64,000 nucleotides of DNA from FEN-1073 sp963780865 (GTDB lineage Bacteria; Chloroflexota; Anaerolineae; Anaerolineales; RBG-16-64-43): the NCBI GenBank assembly GCA_963780865.1, contig CAWADT010000022.1, positions 1-64,000 of the forward strand, read 5' to 3'. The position numbers and the translations under genes are program-made. Shown here piece by piece: positions 1 to 9,217 of this stretch (the stretch's first letter is position 1; each line of letters begins with the position of its first letter). The notes beneath the pieces are model-generated. The model was not told where the DNA came from. It did not search any database and worked only from the letters and a program-made list of their open reading frames with translations.

Positions 1-1
1 G

Positions 2-109
2 CAGGCGTTCGGCGGCGGAGCGCTGGCAATTCTGATCACCCTGGTGGCAGGCGCCATCGGTTCGCTGACGCTCGGGAGATTTCGAAAACCCCGGAAGGCG
101 GGTGAATAA
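2..109 (+). CDS. Membrane protein, C-terminal fragment
   Basis: Only the last 35 codons lie inside the window, ending at a TAA. The visible peptide is a Gly/Ala/Leu-rich hydrophobic segment followed by a short basic tail (RFRKPRK), as expected for the last transmembrane helix and cytoplasmic end of a membrane protein. The next gene starts 11 bases later on the same strand, so the two are probably co-transcribed. The family cannot be named from this fragment. Confidence 0.6.
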   Translation, partial: QAFGGGALAILITLVAGAIGSLTLGRFRKPRKAGE

Positions 110-120
110 ATCAAATCGAA

Positions 121-804
121 GTGCTCGGCGGCATGGCGCTCGGCTTCTTTTTCACCGTGGCCATCCTCTCCTACCTTCTGCTGGATGACAACCTGCTCTT
201 TCGGCTGGGGGCCTACACGCTGGTTGGAGTTTCGGCCGGATACCTCATGGCGGTGATGTTGAGCTCGGTGATGCTCGACCAATACCTCATCCCGCTGATG
301 GGCAACCCGCTCCAAAAATTGCCGGTCTTGATCCTGCTGGTGGTGCTCGGGTTGATGCTCTTCGGCCGGATGGACCCGCGCGGTTCGTCGCTCGCGCTCA
401 TTCCGATGGCGTTCCTCGTGGGGGTAGGCGCCGCGGTCGTAGTCGGCGGCTCGCTGACCGGAACCTTCCTGCCCCAGGCCGTGGCGGCCGCCGAACCCAG
501 CCTGCTGCCCTCCAACCCAAGCGGCAACCTGGATCTCCTGGCGATGCTGGAAAATTGGTGCGTTCTGATCGGGACGCTCACCACCCTGGCGTATTTTCAG
601 TTCAGCGCCCGGCCGAGGGGCGGGGCGGAACCGGTTCTGGCTCCGGGGATCGCGCAGATCGCACAGGTCGGAAAATATTTCCTGGCGGTCACCCTGGGCG
701 CGCTGTACGCCGGCGCTCTGCTTTCCGCCCTGGCCATTCTCGTGGAGCGGATTTATTTCCTGATCCAGGCGCTGATCCTCTTTTCCACCGGAGGGCTGGG
801 ATGA
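121..804 (+). CDS. Multi-pass membrane protein of unknown function
   Basis: A 227-residue protein starting at GTG. It is almost entirely hydrophobic, with about six predicted transmembrane helices: residues roughly 3-20, 28-50, 66-80, 92-110, 148-160 and 185-220. No catalytic motif or recognised family is seen. Its stop overlaps the start of the MutL-like gene (ATGA), which indicates translational coupling. An internal ATG lies four codons downstream of the GTG and could be the true start. The context (membrane genes, then a MutL-like ATPase, then a KOW-like protein) suggests one envelope-associated operon, but the function is not known. Confidence 0.75.
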   Translation: MLGGMALGFFFTVAILSYLLLDDNLLFRLGAYTLVGVSAGYLMAVMLSSVMLDQYLIPLMGNPLQKLPVLILLVVLGLMLFGRMDPRGSSLALIPMAFLVGVGAAVVVGGSLTGTFLPQAVAAAEPSLLPSNPSGNLDLLAMLENWCVLIGTLTTLAYFQFSARPRGGAEPVLAPGIAQIAQVGKYFLAVTLGALYAGALLSALAILVERIYFLIQALILFSTGGLG

Positions 805-2573
805 CGGACCAAGGGCCGCCCCCAACTCAGCTCAACGCGGATTCGCTGCTGCTCCTGAACATCGGCACATCCCATACCCGCGCGTCGCTGGTGGACATCG
901 TCGAACGGCAGTACCGCATGGTGGCCACGGCGGAAAGCTCCACCACCGCCGACGCCCCCTATTCCGACGTGGGGGAGGGAGTCCGCTTCGCTCTGGACGG
1001 ACTTTCGGACCTCGTCGGCAGCGATTTCTTCGACAAATCCGGACAGTTGATCATCCCCTCGCGCGGCAACGGAACGGGCGTGGACGCCGTGGTGCTCACG
1101 CTTTCGCTGCAAGCCGACGTGCGCGCGGCGCTGATCGGTCTCCTGCCGGATATTTCCCTGCGCAGCGTCCGCAATCTGACCGAATCGGCGCCGGTGCGGG
1201 TTGTGGCGGAAGTGAGTCTGGGCGACCGGCGCACCGAGGAAGGCCGCATGGACGCGCTCTGCCAGGCCAAGCCGGATTTGATTCTGGTGGCGGGCGGGTC
1301 GGAGGGCGGGGCGTCGGAGGCCATCCTGCGGTTGATGGAAGTGGTCGGCCTGAGCATCTACATGATGCCGCCGGACGCCAAGCCGCAGGTGCTCTACATG
1401 GGCAACAGCGCGGTCGCCGCGAAAGTCCAGGAACTGCTCAAAGCCTGCCAATGCCCGGTGACCACCGCGCGCAACATCCGCCCCTCGCTCGAAACCGAAG
1501 CGCTGGATCCGGGCCGGGTGGCGCTGAACGAAATGACCGCGCAGATCCTGCGCGCGCGTCTGGGCGGAATCGAGGGGTTGTTGTCCTGGACCGGCGGCGT
1601 GTTGACCCCTTCGCCGCTCGGGATGGGGACGATCATCCAGCTTCAGGGGCGGGCCGCTCCGCCGAAGAAAGGGGTCCTGGGCATTTCGGTGGGGGCCGGT
1701 TCCACCACCCTGGCCGCCGCGTTCGGCGATACGATGGAACTTTCCGTGCGTCCGGATTTAAACCTGGGCCGGAACGCCCCCCGCCTGCTCGAGCACACGA
1801 CGGCGCGCGATGTCACCCGCTGGCTTCCGATGGAATTTTCCGAAAGCGGATTGCGCGACTACCTCGGCAATAAATCGCTCTTCCCCCGTACGGTGCCGGC
1901 TTCGCCCGAGGACCTGCGGATCGAAATGGCGGTCGTCCGGGAAACGATTCGCGCCACCTTGCGCGCGGCTTCGCCCTCCTGGCGCGTGCCGTTCTCCTGG
2001 CCGTGGCCGGGTTTGCTTCCGCCGGTTCTGTCCATCCTGGCTTCCGGGTCGGCCTTCACCAATCTTCCCAAACCCGGATATGCGGCCTTGATCCTGCTGG
2101 ATGCGTTGCAGCCTTCGGGAGTGACCCACTTGATTTTGGACGCGCAGAATATGATTTGCGCGCTGGGCGCGGCGGCCCGGGTGAACCCGCTGGCGGTCGT
2201 GCAGGTGCTGGATTCTCCCGCCTTTCCGCGCCTGTGCACGGCCATTTGCCCGGTGGGGAAATCGCACGCCGGGGATCCGGTTCTGCGGTATCGCCTGCAA
2301 TACACGGACGGCCGCCAGATCCGCGGCGATGTGCATTTCGGATCGATCGAAGTTGTGCCGCTTGCGCTCGGGCAGAAAGCCCAGATGACCATTCAATTGC
2401 ACCGCCATTTCGATCTGGGAATGGGCGGATACGGCCAGGGCGGATCCTTTGCCGTCGAAGGCGGTTTGGCGGGGCTGATCATCGACGCGCGCGGCCGGCC
2501 GCTGGGAATGGAATCCGATCCGGCGAAAAACCGCAGAAGCCAGGAAGACTGGCTGACGCAGATCACGGGGTAA
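801..2573 (+). CDS. MutL-like ATPase (glutamate mutase L family)
   Basis: A 590-residue protein. The start is the ATG overlapping the previous stop (ATGA) rather than an upstream in-frame extension. Near the N-terminus is an ASKHA-type phosphate-binding strand (LLLNIGTSHTRASL, about residues 16-30). A second Gly-rich segment (ISVGAGSTTLAAAF, near residue 295) and the stretch ILVAGGSEGG (near 160) also fit the actin/hexokinase-like fold of the MutL family. Family members sit beside adenosylcobalamin-dependent mutases in some bacteria. No mutase subunit is visible here, so a reactivase role for glutamate mutase is not supported by context. The name describes the family only. Confidence 0.8.
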   Translation: MTDQGPPPTQLNADSLLLLNIGTSHTRASLVDIVERQYRMVATAESSTTADAPYSDVGEGVRFALDGLSDLVGSDFFDKSGQLIIPSRGNGTGVDAVVLTLSLQADVRAALIGLLPDISLRSVRNLTESAPVRVVAEVSLGDRRTEEGRMDALCQAKPDLILVAGGSEGGASEAILRLMEVVGLSIYMMPPDAKPQVLYMGNSAVAAKVQELLKACQCPVTTARNIRPSLETEALDPGRVALNEMTAQILRARLGGIEGLLSWTGGVLTPSPLGMGTIIQLQGRAAPPKKGVLGISVGAGSTTLAAAFGDTMELSVRPDLNLGRNAPRLLEHTTARDVTRWLPMEFSESGLRDYLGNKSLFPRTVPASPEDLRIEMAVVRETIRATLRAASPSWRVPFSWPWPGLLPPVLSILASGSAFTNLPKPGYAALILLDALQPSGVTHLILDAQNMICALGAAARVNPLAVVQVLDSPAFPRLCTAICPVGKSHAGDPVLRYRLQYTDGRQIRGDVHFGSIEVVPLALGQKAQMTIQLHRHFDLGMGGYGQGGSFAVEGGLAGLIIDARGRPLGMESDPAKNRRSQEDWLTQITG

Positions 2574-2582
2574 GGCGCATCC

Positions 2583-3641
2583 ATGGAAACCGCCCAGCAA
2601 ACCCACGTTTCACTTCTGGTCGTCATCCGCCGGGTGCGGACCCTCCCGGCGCGGGGGACCATTACGGTGCGGGTCAATCAGAAGGTTTCCCCGACCGACA
2701 TCGTCGGCCGGACGACGCTCGCGCCGGCGCATTACCTGTTCGATATCGCCCACGGCCTCGGATTGCCGCCCGCCAAGGCGGACCGCTTCCTGCGGCGGGA
2801 ACCGGATGAAAAAGTATCCGGCGGCGATATCCTCGCCGGCCCGGTCGGCTGGATGCGCAGGGTGGTGCGGGCGCCGGAAGAAGGGCGCGTGGTTCTGCAG
2901 GGCGACGGCCGCCTGCTGTACGAGGGCCTGGGCGAGTCGTTCGAGCTTCGCGCCGGAATACCCGGGACGGTTGTCAGCATGGAACCGGACCTGTCGGTGA
3001 CCGTGGAGACGGTGGGAGCGCTCGTGGAGGGGGTGTGGGGCAACGATCGTCAGGAATATGGCACGCTGCGGATGGCCACCGAAGCCAGCGGCAGCGTGAT
3101 GGCCGTCGCGGATCTGAGCATGGATTTGCGCGGATCGATTGCCATCGCCGGGTTGCTCGAGGATCCCAATATCTTCCGCGCCTTGGCGCAGCTGCAGGTG
3201 CGCGGGGTGATCGCTGGCTCCATGCCCGCCACGCTCATCCCGGCGGCGCAAGCCGTCGAGTTGCCGGTGCTCCTCACCGAAGGCTACGGGCACACTCCGA
3301 TGAACGGCGCCGTGTTCGAATTATTCGCCACCAACGTCGGACGGGAAGCCAGCGTCAACGCGCAGCATCCGGATTCCTGGAAAGGCTTGCGGCCCGAGGT
3401 GATCATCCCGCTCCCGGCGGTCGGATCGGCGGATGTGCCGGCGGAGGCTGTAAAATTGGTGGCGGGGCGCAGGGTGCGGGTGTTACGCGACCCATACGCC
3501 GGGGCCGTGGGAACGGTGGTTTCCCTCCCGGAAGGGCTGATGCTGCTGCCCAACGGGATGCGCATGGCGTGCGCCGACGTGGAGCTGGGGGAAACCGGCC
3601 TGGTGCGTGTGCCGATCGCAAATTTGGATATACTGGAGTAG
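2583..3641 (+). CDS. Hypothetical protein with C-terminal KOW-like segment
   Basis: A 352-residue soluble protein beginning 9 bases after the MutL-like gene, probably in the same operon. The N-terminal part is beta-rich (EGRVVLQGDGRLLYEG). A middle stretch (residues about 150-245, including RGVIAGSMPATLIP) looks like an alpha/beta domain. The end (residues about 285-352, including GRRVRVLRDPYAGAVGTVVS) resembles a KOW-type small barrel. No enzyme motif is recognised. No signal peptide or transmembrane helix is seen, so it is probably cytoplasmic and may work with the preceding ATPase. Confidence 0.65.
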   Translation: METAQQTHVSLLVVIRRVRTLPARGTITVRVNQKVSPTDIVGRTTLAPAHYLFDIAHGLGLPPAKADRFLRREPDEKVSGGDILAGPVGWMRRVVRAPEEGRVVLQGDGRLLYEGLGESFELRAGIPGTVVSMEPDLSVTVETVGALVEGVWGNDRQEYGTLRMATEASGSVMAVADLSMDLRGSIAIAGLLEDPNIFRALAQLQVRGVIAGSMPATLIPAAQAVELPVLLTEGYGHTPMNGAVFELFATNVGREASVNAQHPDSWKGLRPEVIIPLPAVGSADVPAEAVKLVAGRRVRVLRDPYAGAVGTVVSLPEGLMLLPNGMRMACADVELGETGLVRVPIANLDILE

Positions 3642-3687
3642 GCGCAGACTGCCTTCAAGCCCGGGAAGTACAAGAGGAGAATAGACT

Positions 3688-4264
3688 ATGGACGAAGATT
3701 CGAACATGGGCATGACACCGCCGGAGGAAAGCGGCAACCGGACGTTCCTGATCGCGGCCATCATCCTGGGGGTGATTTTTGTCGTCGCCTTGATCTCCAT
3801 TTTTGCGTTGTATTTTCTCACCCGTCCGGCAACCCAGCCTCCGCCCCAGAATACAACCGCCACCGTGGCCGCCCAGACGAGGGCAACGCAGACTGCAGCC
3901 GCCCAGGCAACCCAAACCCTGCAGGCTCAAGCGCAACAGACCGCGGCGATCACCGCCACGCCCACCAAATCGCCGACCCCCACACTTTCTCCCACCGCGA
4001 CGACCACACCGGTTGTTTTTGCCACTATTTCCCAGAATACAGTCACCAATACGCCGACGACTCAAAGCAGCACCGCGACGCTCGCCACCGGCAGCGCATC
4101 CCCTCCGGCAAGAACCGCCACCCGGACCGCGGTAGGGACGGGGTTGCCGCAGACAGGATACGGTGAATTCCTCCGGCTTCCTGGGGCTGATCACGCTCGC
4201 GGGAGCCTGCTTGATGATCATCATTCTTGCCCGCCAACTCAGACTCAACCGGGCAAAGCGATAA
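3688..4264 (+). CDS. LPXTG-type cell-surface protein (one frameshift)
   Basis: The N-terminus has a single transmembrane or signal segment (residues about 19-45, AAIILGVIFVVALISIFALY). A long Thr/Ala/Gln/Pro-rich low-complexity stalk follows, ending in LPQTGYG near position 4160. Read straight through, the frame runs off into nonsense. Shifting by one base at about 4160-4168 gives SSGFLGLITLAGACLMIIIL followed by the basic tail RLNRAKR and a stop at 4264. LPXTG plus hydrophobic helix plus basic tail is the classical sortase sorting signal, so the single-base shift is probably an assembly error. A strong terminator follows at 4286. No sortase gene is present in the window. Confidence 0.7.
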
Positions 4265-4285
4265 GAGTATTGAGGATCGAACCAA

Positions 4286-4319
4286 AGCGCCCGGACCCCG
4301 ATGCTCCGGGCGCTTTTTT
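4286..4319 (+). terminator. Rho-independent terminator after the LPXTG gene
   Basis: A perfect 10-bp stem (agcgcccgga with tccgggcgct) with a 9-base loop is followed by a run of six T. It separates the first operon from the T-box transcript. Confidence 0.85.
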
Positions 4320-4402
4320 ATCCTCAAAAAACGGAATTTATTCCGCCGCAACGGGGACGTGCGGTGGGTGGATAAGGACAAACCGACCCGGATCGGCGCC
4401 TT

Positions 4403-4431
4403 TTCAAAAAATAAGAGTTTCCAGTTATAAT
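4403..4431 (+). promoter_or_regulatory. Promoter of the T-box/ileS transcript
   Basis: A perfect -10 hexamer TATAAT at 4426-4431, with a weak -35 (TTCAAA, 4403-4408) at 17-base spacing. The T-box leader begins within about 10 bases downstream. The -35 match is only partial. Confidence 0.6.
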
Positions 4432-4435
4432 TTCG

Positions 4436-4698
4436 ATTAAGGCAATGATGGAAACGAGTAGGCCGTTTTGGCGCTCCTCAGCGAATCCGGGATAGTGGAA
4501 GCCGGGCGGGGCGAAGGCGGCCGAAAATCCTTCCGGAGCCGCAGGCTGAAAGAGCGCGCGTAAGCCGAGCCGGGCCCGCCCTCCGTTATCCGGGCGCTGG
4601 CGGGGCAGCATCCGCCTGCTGAGCGCCCCCCGCAAGGGGGGAATCAGGGTGGCACCGCGGGTTCTTTCTCCCGTCCCTGAAGTGGGGACGATTTTTTT
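4436..4698 (+). promoter_or_regulatory. T-box riboswitch (tRNA-Ile sensing) upstream of ileS
   Basis: The hallmark T-box sequence agggtggcaccgcggg is at 4646-4661. It is followed by a terminator hairpin (cgtccc at 4672-4677 with gggacg at 4685-4690) and a T7 run at 4692-4698. Upstream is a Stem I-like region beginning near aatgatggaaacgagtagg, with a distal-loop-like segment around 4488-4505. An ATC triplet at 4527-4529 in the context gaaaatcc is a candidate Ile specifier. Uncharged tRNA pairing with the T-box bulge would favour the antiterminator and read-through into ileS. The leader is separated from ileS by an inserted GxxExxY element. Confidence 0.9.
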
Positions 4699-4700
4699 AA

Positions 4701-5229
4701 CACGGATTACACTGAAAAGATCGGAAACCGAGTACGCGGATTTCACTGATTTGCCGGATTACGCGGAGTAGAAAAGAAAATGGAGGGGGAGATGAGCAAA
4801 TTGATTTATGCGGATCTGACCTATCGAATTCGATCCGCGCTTTTCGAGGTTCACAAAACACTTGGTCCCGGGTTTCGAGAGGAGACTTATCGAAGAGCTC
4901 TTCTCGTTGAATTGAGGACAAAAGGGCTGATCTTTGAAACAGAGAAGGAGATCGCCGATCCTGTATCAAGGCCGCCCGATCGACTCTATCGAATGGACCT
5001 TGTGGTGGGCGATGCGGTTGTCGTGGAATTGAAAGCCGTGGATGAATTGCATCCACGACATGAAGCTCAATTACTTTCATACCTTCGAGCATCACGACTG
5101 CCCGTCGGGATTCTGGTGAATTTTGGCGAGCCATCCCTTCGGATTGTCCGAAGGGTTAATCAGAAATTCCGCGAAATCCGCGAGCGTTCCGCGTAATCCG
5201 CGTATTGGATTTGTTCCGTGAAATCCGTG
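4701..5229 (+). mobile_element. GxxExxY-carrying element with imperfect inverted repeats
   Basis: The left end carries cacggattacactga (4701-4715) and a degenerate repeat containing acgcggatttcactga. The right end carries the inverted counterparts tccgcgaaatccgcg, tccgcgtaatccgcg and tccgtgaaatccgtg (5215-5229). The unit encloses a single gene and begins just after the T-run of the T-box terminator. The boundaries are inferred from the inverted motifs; no transposase is present and no target-site duplication was established. Confidence 0.55.
4792..5196 (+). CDS. GxxExxY protein (PD-(D/E)XK-like fold)
   Basis: About 134 residues. It contains the family motif G-F-R-E-E-T-Y inside LGPGFREETYRRAL and the downstream nuclease-like pattern MDLVVGDAVVVELKAV, in which the Asp and the E-x-K match PD-(D/E)XK catalytic positions. 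The family has no firmly established function. The ATG at 4792 is preferred because GGAGG lies five bases upstream; an in-frame ATG at 4780 is the alternative. The C-terminal codons (KFREIRERSA) run into the right-hand repeat of the surrounding element. The gene sits between the T-box leader and ileS, so it should share the tRNA-Ile-dependent control. Confidence 0.85.
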   Translation: MSKLIYADLTYRIRSALFEVHKTLGPGFREETYRRALLVELRTKGLIFETEKEIADPVSRPPDRLYRMDLVVGDAVVVELKAVDELHPRHEAQLLSYLRASRLPVGILVNFGEPSLRIVRRVNQKFREIRERSA

Positions 5230-5247
5230 ATTCCAGAAAGGCGAACC

Positions 5248-8200
5248 ATGTTCCAACCCGTCCCCACCAAACCCGATTTTCGCAAGCAGGAAGAGGCCGT
5301 CCAGAAATTCTGGAAGGACCGCAACATCTTCCGCCGCTCGATGGAAGACCGCAAGGACGGCCCGCGCTACGTCCTGTTCGAGGGGCCGCCGACGGCCAAC
5401 GGCCGGCCGGGCGTGCACCACGTCCTGGCGCGCGCCTTCAAGGATCTCTTCCCGCGCTACCGCACCATGCGCGGCTTCTACGTCCTGCGCCGCGGCGGAT
5501 GGGATACCCACGGGCTGCCGGTGGAAATCGAGGTGGAAAAGGAGCTGGGGTTCGAGCACAAATACCAGATCGACGAATACGGCATCGCCAAGTTCAACGA
5601 GCGCTGCAAGGCCTCCGTGTTCCGCTACATCCGGGATTGGGAACAGTTCACCGAACGGATCGCCTACTGGGCGGACCTGGAGGACGCCTACGTCACTTAC
5701 ACCAACGACTACATGGAATCCGTTTGGTGGATCCTTAAAAGCTTCTGGGATAAAAACCTCATCTACGAGGGATTCAAGATCGTTCCCTACTGCCCACGTT
5801 GCGGAACGCCGCTCTCCGACCACGAGGTGGCCCAGGGGTACCGCGAGAACACGCCCGACCCCTCGATCTTCGTGCGCTTCCCGCTCAAGGACGATCCCAA
5901 GACCTCGCTCCTGGTGTGGACCACCACGCCGTGGACGCTTCCGGCCAACGTGGCGGCGGCGGTCCATCCGGACGTGATGTACGCCAAGGTGGAACGCAAA
6001 ACCGCGGCCGGGGAAAAGGAATATCTGATCCTGGCGCGCGACCTTGTGGAAAAAGTGTTCGCCGGCGAGGAATACAAAATCGTCGGGGATTACCTCGGCC
6101 GCGAGATGAAGGGTTGGCGATATCAGCCGCTGTTTACTTTCATGCCGCTCGAAAAGCCGGCCCACCGCGTGGTGCTGGGGGATTTCGTCACTACCGAGGA
6201 CGGATCCGGCATCGTCCATCAGGCGCCCGCCTTCGGCGCGGTGGACATGCAGATGTCGGTGGAGAACGACCTGCCGGTGCTCATGACGGTGGACGAAGCC
6301 GGCTGCTTCATTCCGCAGGTCACTCCCTGGAAGGGAATGTTCGTCAAGGACGCCGACCCGCTGATCATCCAGGACCTGCAAAGCCGCGGGTTGATGATGC
6401 GCAGCGGGATCATCCACCACACCTACCCGTTCTGCTGGCGCTGCGGCACGCCGCTCCTGTATTACGCCCGCAGCACCTGGTACATCCGCACCACGCAATA
6501 CAAGGACCGGATGGTGGCGCTCAACAATACGATCCACTGGTATCCCGAGCATATTAAAGAAGGGCGCTTCGGCAATTGGCTCTCCAACAACGTGGATTGG
6601 GCCCTCGGCCGCGAACGGTATTGGGGCACGCCGCTTCCGGTGTGGGAGTGCGCCGACTGCCATTTCCAGGAGATGGTCGGCTCGGTTGCGGAGCTGGCGG
6701 AGAAGGCGGGGAAGGATCTGACCGGCCTGGACCTGCACCGCCCGTACGTGGACGAGATTCACTGGGCGTGCCCGAAGTGCAAGGGCGAAATGACGCGCGT
6801 GCCGGAGCTGATCGACGTGTGGTTCGATTCGGGCTCGATGCCAGTGGCGCAATGGCACTACCCCTTCGAAAATAAAGAGCTCTTCCAAAGCCAGTTTCCC
6901 GCCGATTACATTTGCGAAGCGGCTGGACCAGACCCGCGGCTGGTTCTATTCCCTGCACGCCATCAGCACGATGCTCTTCGACAGCGTTTGCTTCAAGAAC
7001 GTCATCTGCCACGGGCTGGTGGTGGACGCGCGAAGGCCAGAAGATGTCGAAGACCAAGGGCAACGTGGTCGACCCGTGGGAGGTGCTGGAGGCCCACGGC
7101 GCCGACGCGTTCCGCTGGTACCTGTTCACCGCGTCGCCTCCCGGGCAGGAGAAGCGCTTCTCGATCGATCTGGTGGGGGAGGTGATCCGCACCTTCACGC
7201 TGTGCCTGTGGAACGTCTACGCCTTCTTCGTCACCTACGCCGCGCTCGACGGGTGGCAGCCCGACGAGGGGCTGGTCCGAACCTGGCGACGCTCGGCCAT
7301 CCGGCGGGCGGGCGCGCCGGGCGCGCGTACACCGCGCTCGACCGGTGGATCCTCTCCGAACTGCACAGCCTCGTGCGGCAGATCACCCAGGCGATGGAGG
7401 AGTACGACGTGCTCGGCGCGACCCGGCCGATCGAAACGTTCGTCGACCGGCTCTCCAACTGGTGGCTGCGCCGCAGCCGGCGCCGCTTCTGGCGCGCCAG
7501 CGGCAAGGGCGGAGCGGTGGACGCGGACAAGAACGCCGCCTACGCCACGCTGTTCGAATGCCTGGTGACGCTGGCGCGATTGCTCGCGCCCAGCATGCCG
7601 TTCCTGGCCGAAGAGCTGTATCAGAATTTGGTGCGGGGCGTGGATCCGGACGCCGAGGAATCGGTCCACCTCGCCACCTGGCCGGAACACGAACGCGCGA
7701 TGGTGGATGAAAAGCTCAACGGGGAGATGCGCCGCGTGCTGCGCTGGGCGTCGCTCGGGCACGCCGCGCGCAACAAGGCCAACCGCAAAGTGCGCCAGCC
7801 GCTGGCGGAAGCCGCGTTTGCGCTCACCTCCGCCGAGGAACGGCGGATCCTGGAAAAATATTCCGACCTGTTGGCGGACGAATTGAACGTCAAGAAGATC
7901 CGGCCGCTGGACTACCGCCGGCGAGGTGGTGGCCTACACGCTCAACCCGCTGCCGAAGGCGCTCGGTCCGAAGCACGGCAATCTGTTTCCCAAGGTCCGC
8001 GCCGCGCTGCTGGCGCTGGATACGGAAGCCGCCGCGTCGCTCCTGCTTTCGGGCAAACCGCTCACCGTGCGGGTCGAGGAGACCGAGGTGGAGGTGCAGC
8101 CCGGGGAAGTGGAAGTGCGTATGACCGCGCGCGAGGGGTTCGCCGTGGCCTCCGAGGAAGGCGACCTGGCGGCGCTGGCCACCGATCTGACGCCGGCGCT

Positions 8201-8468
8201 TGCGCGCGAGGGATTGGCGCGCGAATTCGTCCGCCGGGTGCAGGAACTGCGCAAGACGGCCGATCTGCAAATCTCCGACCGCATCACGGTCTTCTTCACG
8301 GCCACGCCGAAGCTGGCCGAAGCCGTGCAGCACCATACTGAATACATCTCGGCCGAAACGCTCGCGCTGGAATTGCGCGCGGGCCCGGCTCCCCAGGGCG
8401 CGCCATCGGCCGAGGACGAGTTCGACGGCGAACGGCTCACCGTTGCGCTGGTGCGGGCGGAAAAGTAG
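5248..8468 (+). CDS. ileS: Isoleucyl-tRNA synthetase (four frameshifts)
   Basis: Charges tRNA-Ile with isoleucine in the cytoplasm. The start ATG at 5248 follows gaaaggcg. The N-terminal half is intact and of the eukaryote-like type: FEGPPTANGRPGVHH contains the HIGH-equivalent, followed by GGWDTHGLPVEIEVEKELG, an editing domain, and zinc-type CPRCG and CWRCG motifs. The frame breaks near 6921 (+1), 7033 (+1), 7280 (-1) and 7915 (+1). Restoring them recovers QTRGWFYSLH, the catalytic EGQKMSKTKGN loop, the anticodon-binding domain (ALDRWILSEL, PSMPFLAEELYQNL) and a C-terminal domain, for about 1070 residues in total. An essential single-copy enzyme cannot carry four frameshifts, so these are read as assembly indels. 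Confidence 0.9.
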
Positions 8469-8492
8469 CGTGCGGTAGAATCTATTGCAGTA

Positions 8493-8655
8493 TGTCATCC
8501 CGAAGCCGCTTTAGCGGCTGCCTGTCCCGAGCGAAGCGAGGGAAGGGATCGGTGACTCTTCATGTGAGACCGCTCGCTTATAACCATGCGTTACCGATTC
8601 CCTGGCCCACGAAAGGGCCTCGTCGCCCCGAATTCCCGGGCTCCTCGGAATGACA
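8493..8655. repeat. MITE-like intergenic repeat with inverted ends
   Basis: About 163 bp flanked by tgtcatcccga on the left and the inverse tcggaatgaca on the right (one mismatch). It fills the gap between ileS and lspA and has no coding capacity. Inner palindromes include agccgctttagcggct. It resembles the other tgtcat/cgtcat repeats at 42.4-42.8 and 46.6 kb. Confidence 0.55.
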
Positions 8656-8694
8656 AGCGAAGACTGAGAGATCGGAACCTCAAGGAGAAGAATC

Positions 8695-9217
8695 GTGTTG
8701 AAAGTCCGCAACTACATTTTGCTTGTTTTTCTCGCCGGCGTGGTGGTTGGGCTCGATCAATTCACCAAGCATCTCGTGCGCACAAAACTTGCGTTCGGCG
8801 AAATCTGGATGCCTATTGCGGCGATCCGCCCGTACCTCCACATCGTCTATTGGACCAACACCGGAGCCGCGTTCGGAATGTTCCAGCAGGGAGGGATGGT
8901 CTTCACCATCCTGGCCGTGGTGGTATCGGTGGCGATCATCTGGTATTACCGCAACTCCAGACTCGGCCAGCTGGCCAGTGCGGATCGCACTCGGATTGCA
9001 GCTCGGCGGCGCGATCGGCAATTTGCTGGACCGCCTGCTGCGCGGCACGGTGACCGATTTCGTCTGGTTCAGCGTCTTCCCGGCGGTGTTCAACATGGCC
9101 GACGCGGCCATCTCGCTCGGCGTGGCCCTGCTGCTGCTGGACATCGTGCTCGAATATATCCAGGGCCTCAAAGCCCAGCCCGCGCAGCCCCCGGCCGTCC
9201 CTCCGGAGAAGGCGTGA
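8695..9217 (+). CDS. lspA: Lipoprotein signal peptidase II (one frameshift)
   Basis: Membrane aspartyl protease that removes signal peptides from prolipoproteins, needed for the many lipoproteins in this window. The GTG start at 8695 has aaggag seven bases upstream. The N-terminal helix ends with G-L-D-Q-F-T-K, followed by NTGAAFGMF. A +1 shift near 8980 restores GLQLGGAIGNLLDRLLRG, then VTDFVWF and FNMADAAISLG, which carry the catalytic Asp residues of the GNxxDR and FNxAD motifs. Four membrane helices are predicted. Its stop overlaps the GTG of the pseudouridine synthase gene, as in many lspA-rluD operons. Confidence 0.9.

Noticed and set aside
5092..6888. Long minus-strand open frame of 598 codons opposite ileS
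   Set aside because: It mirrors the ileS codons, is His/Arg/Val-rich with no domain, and the plus-strand frame is a clear synthetase.
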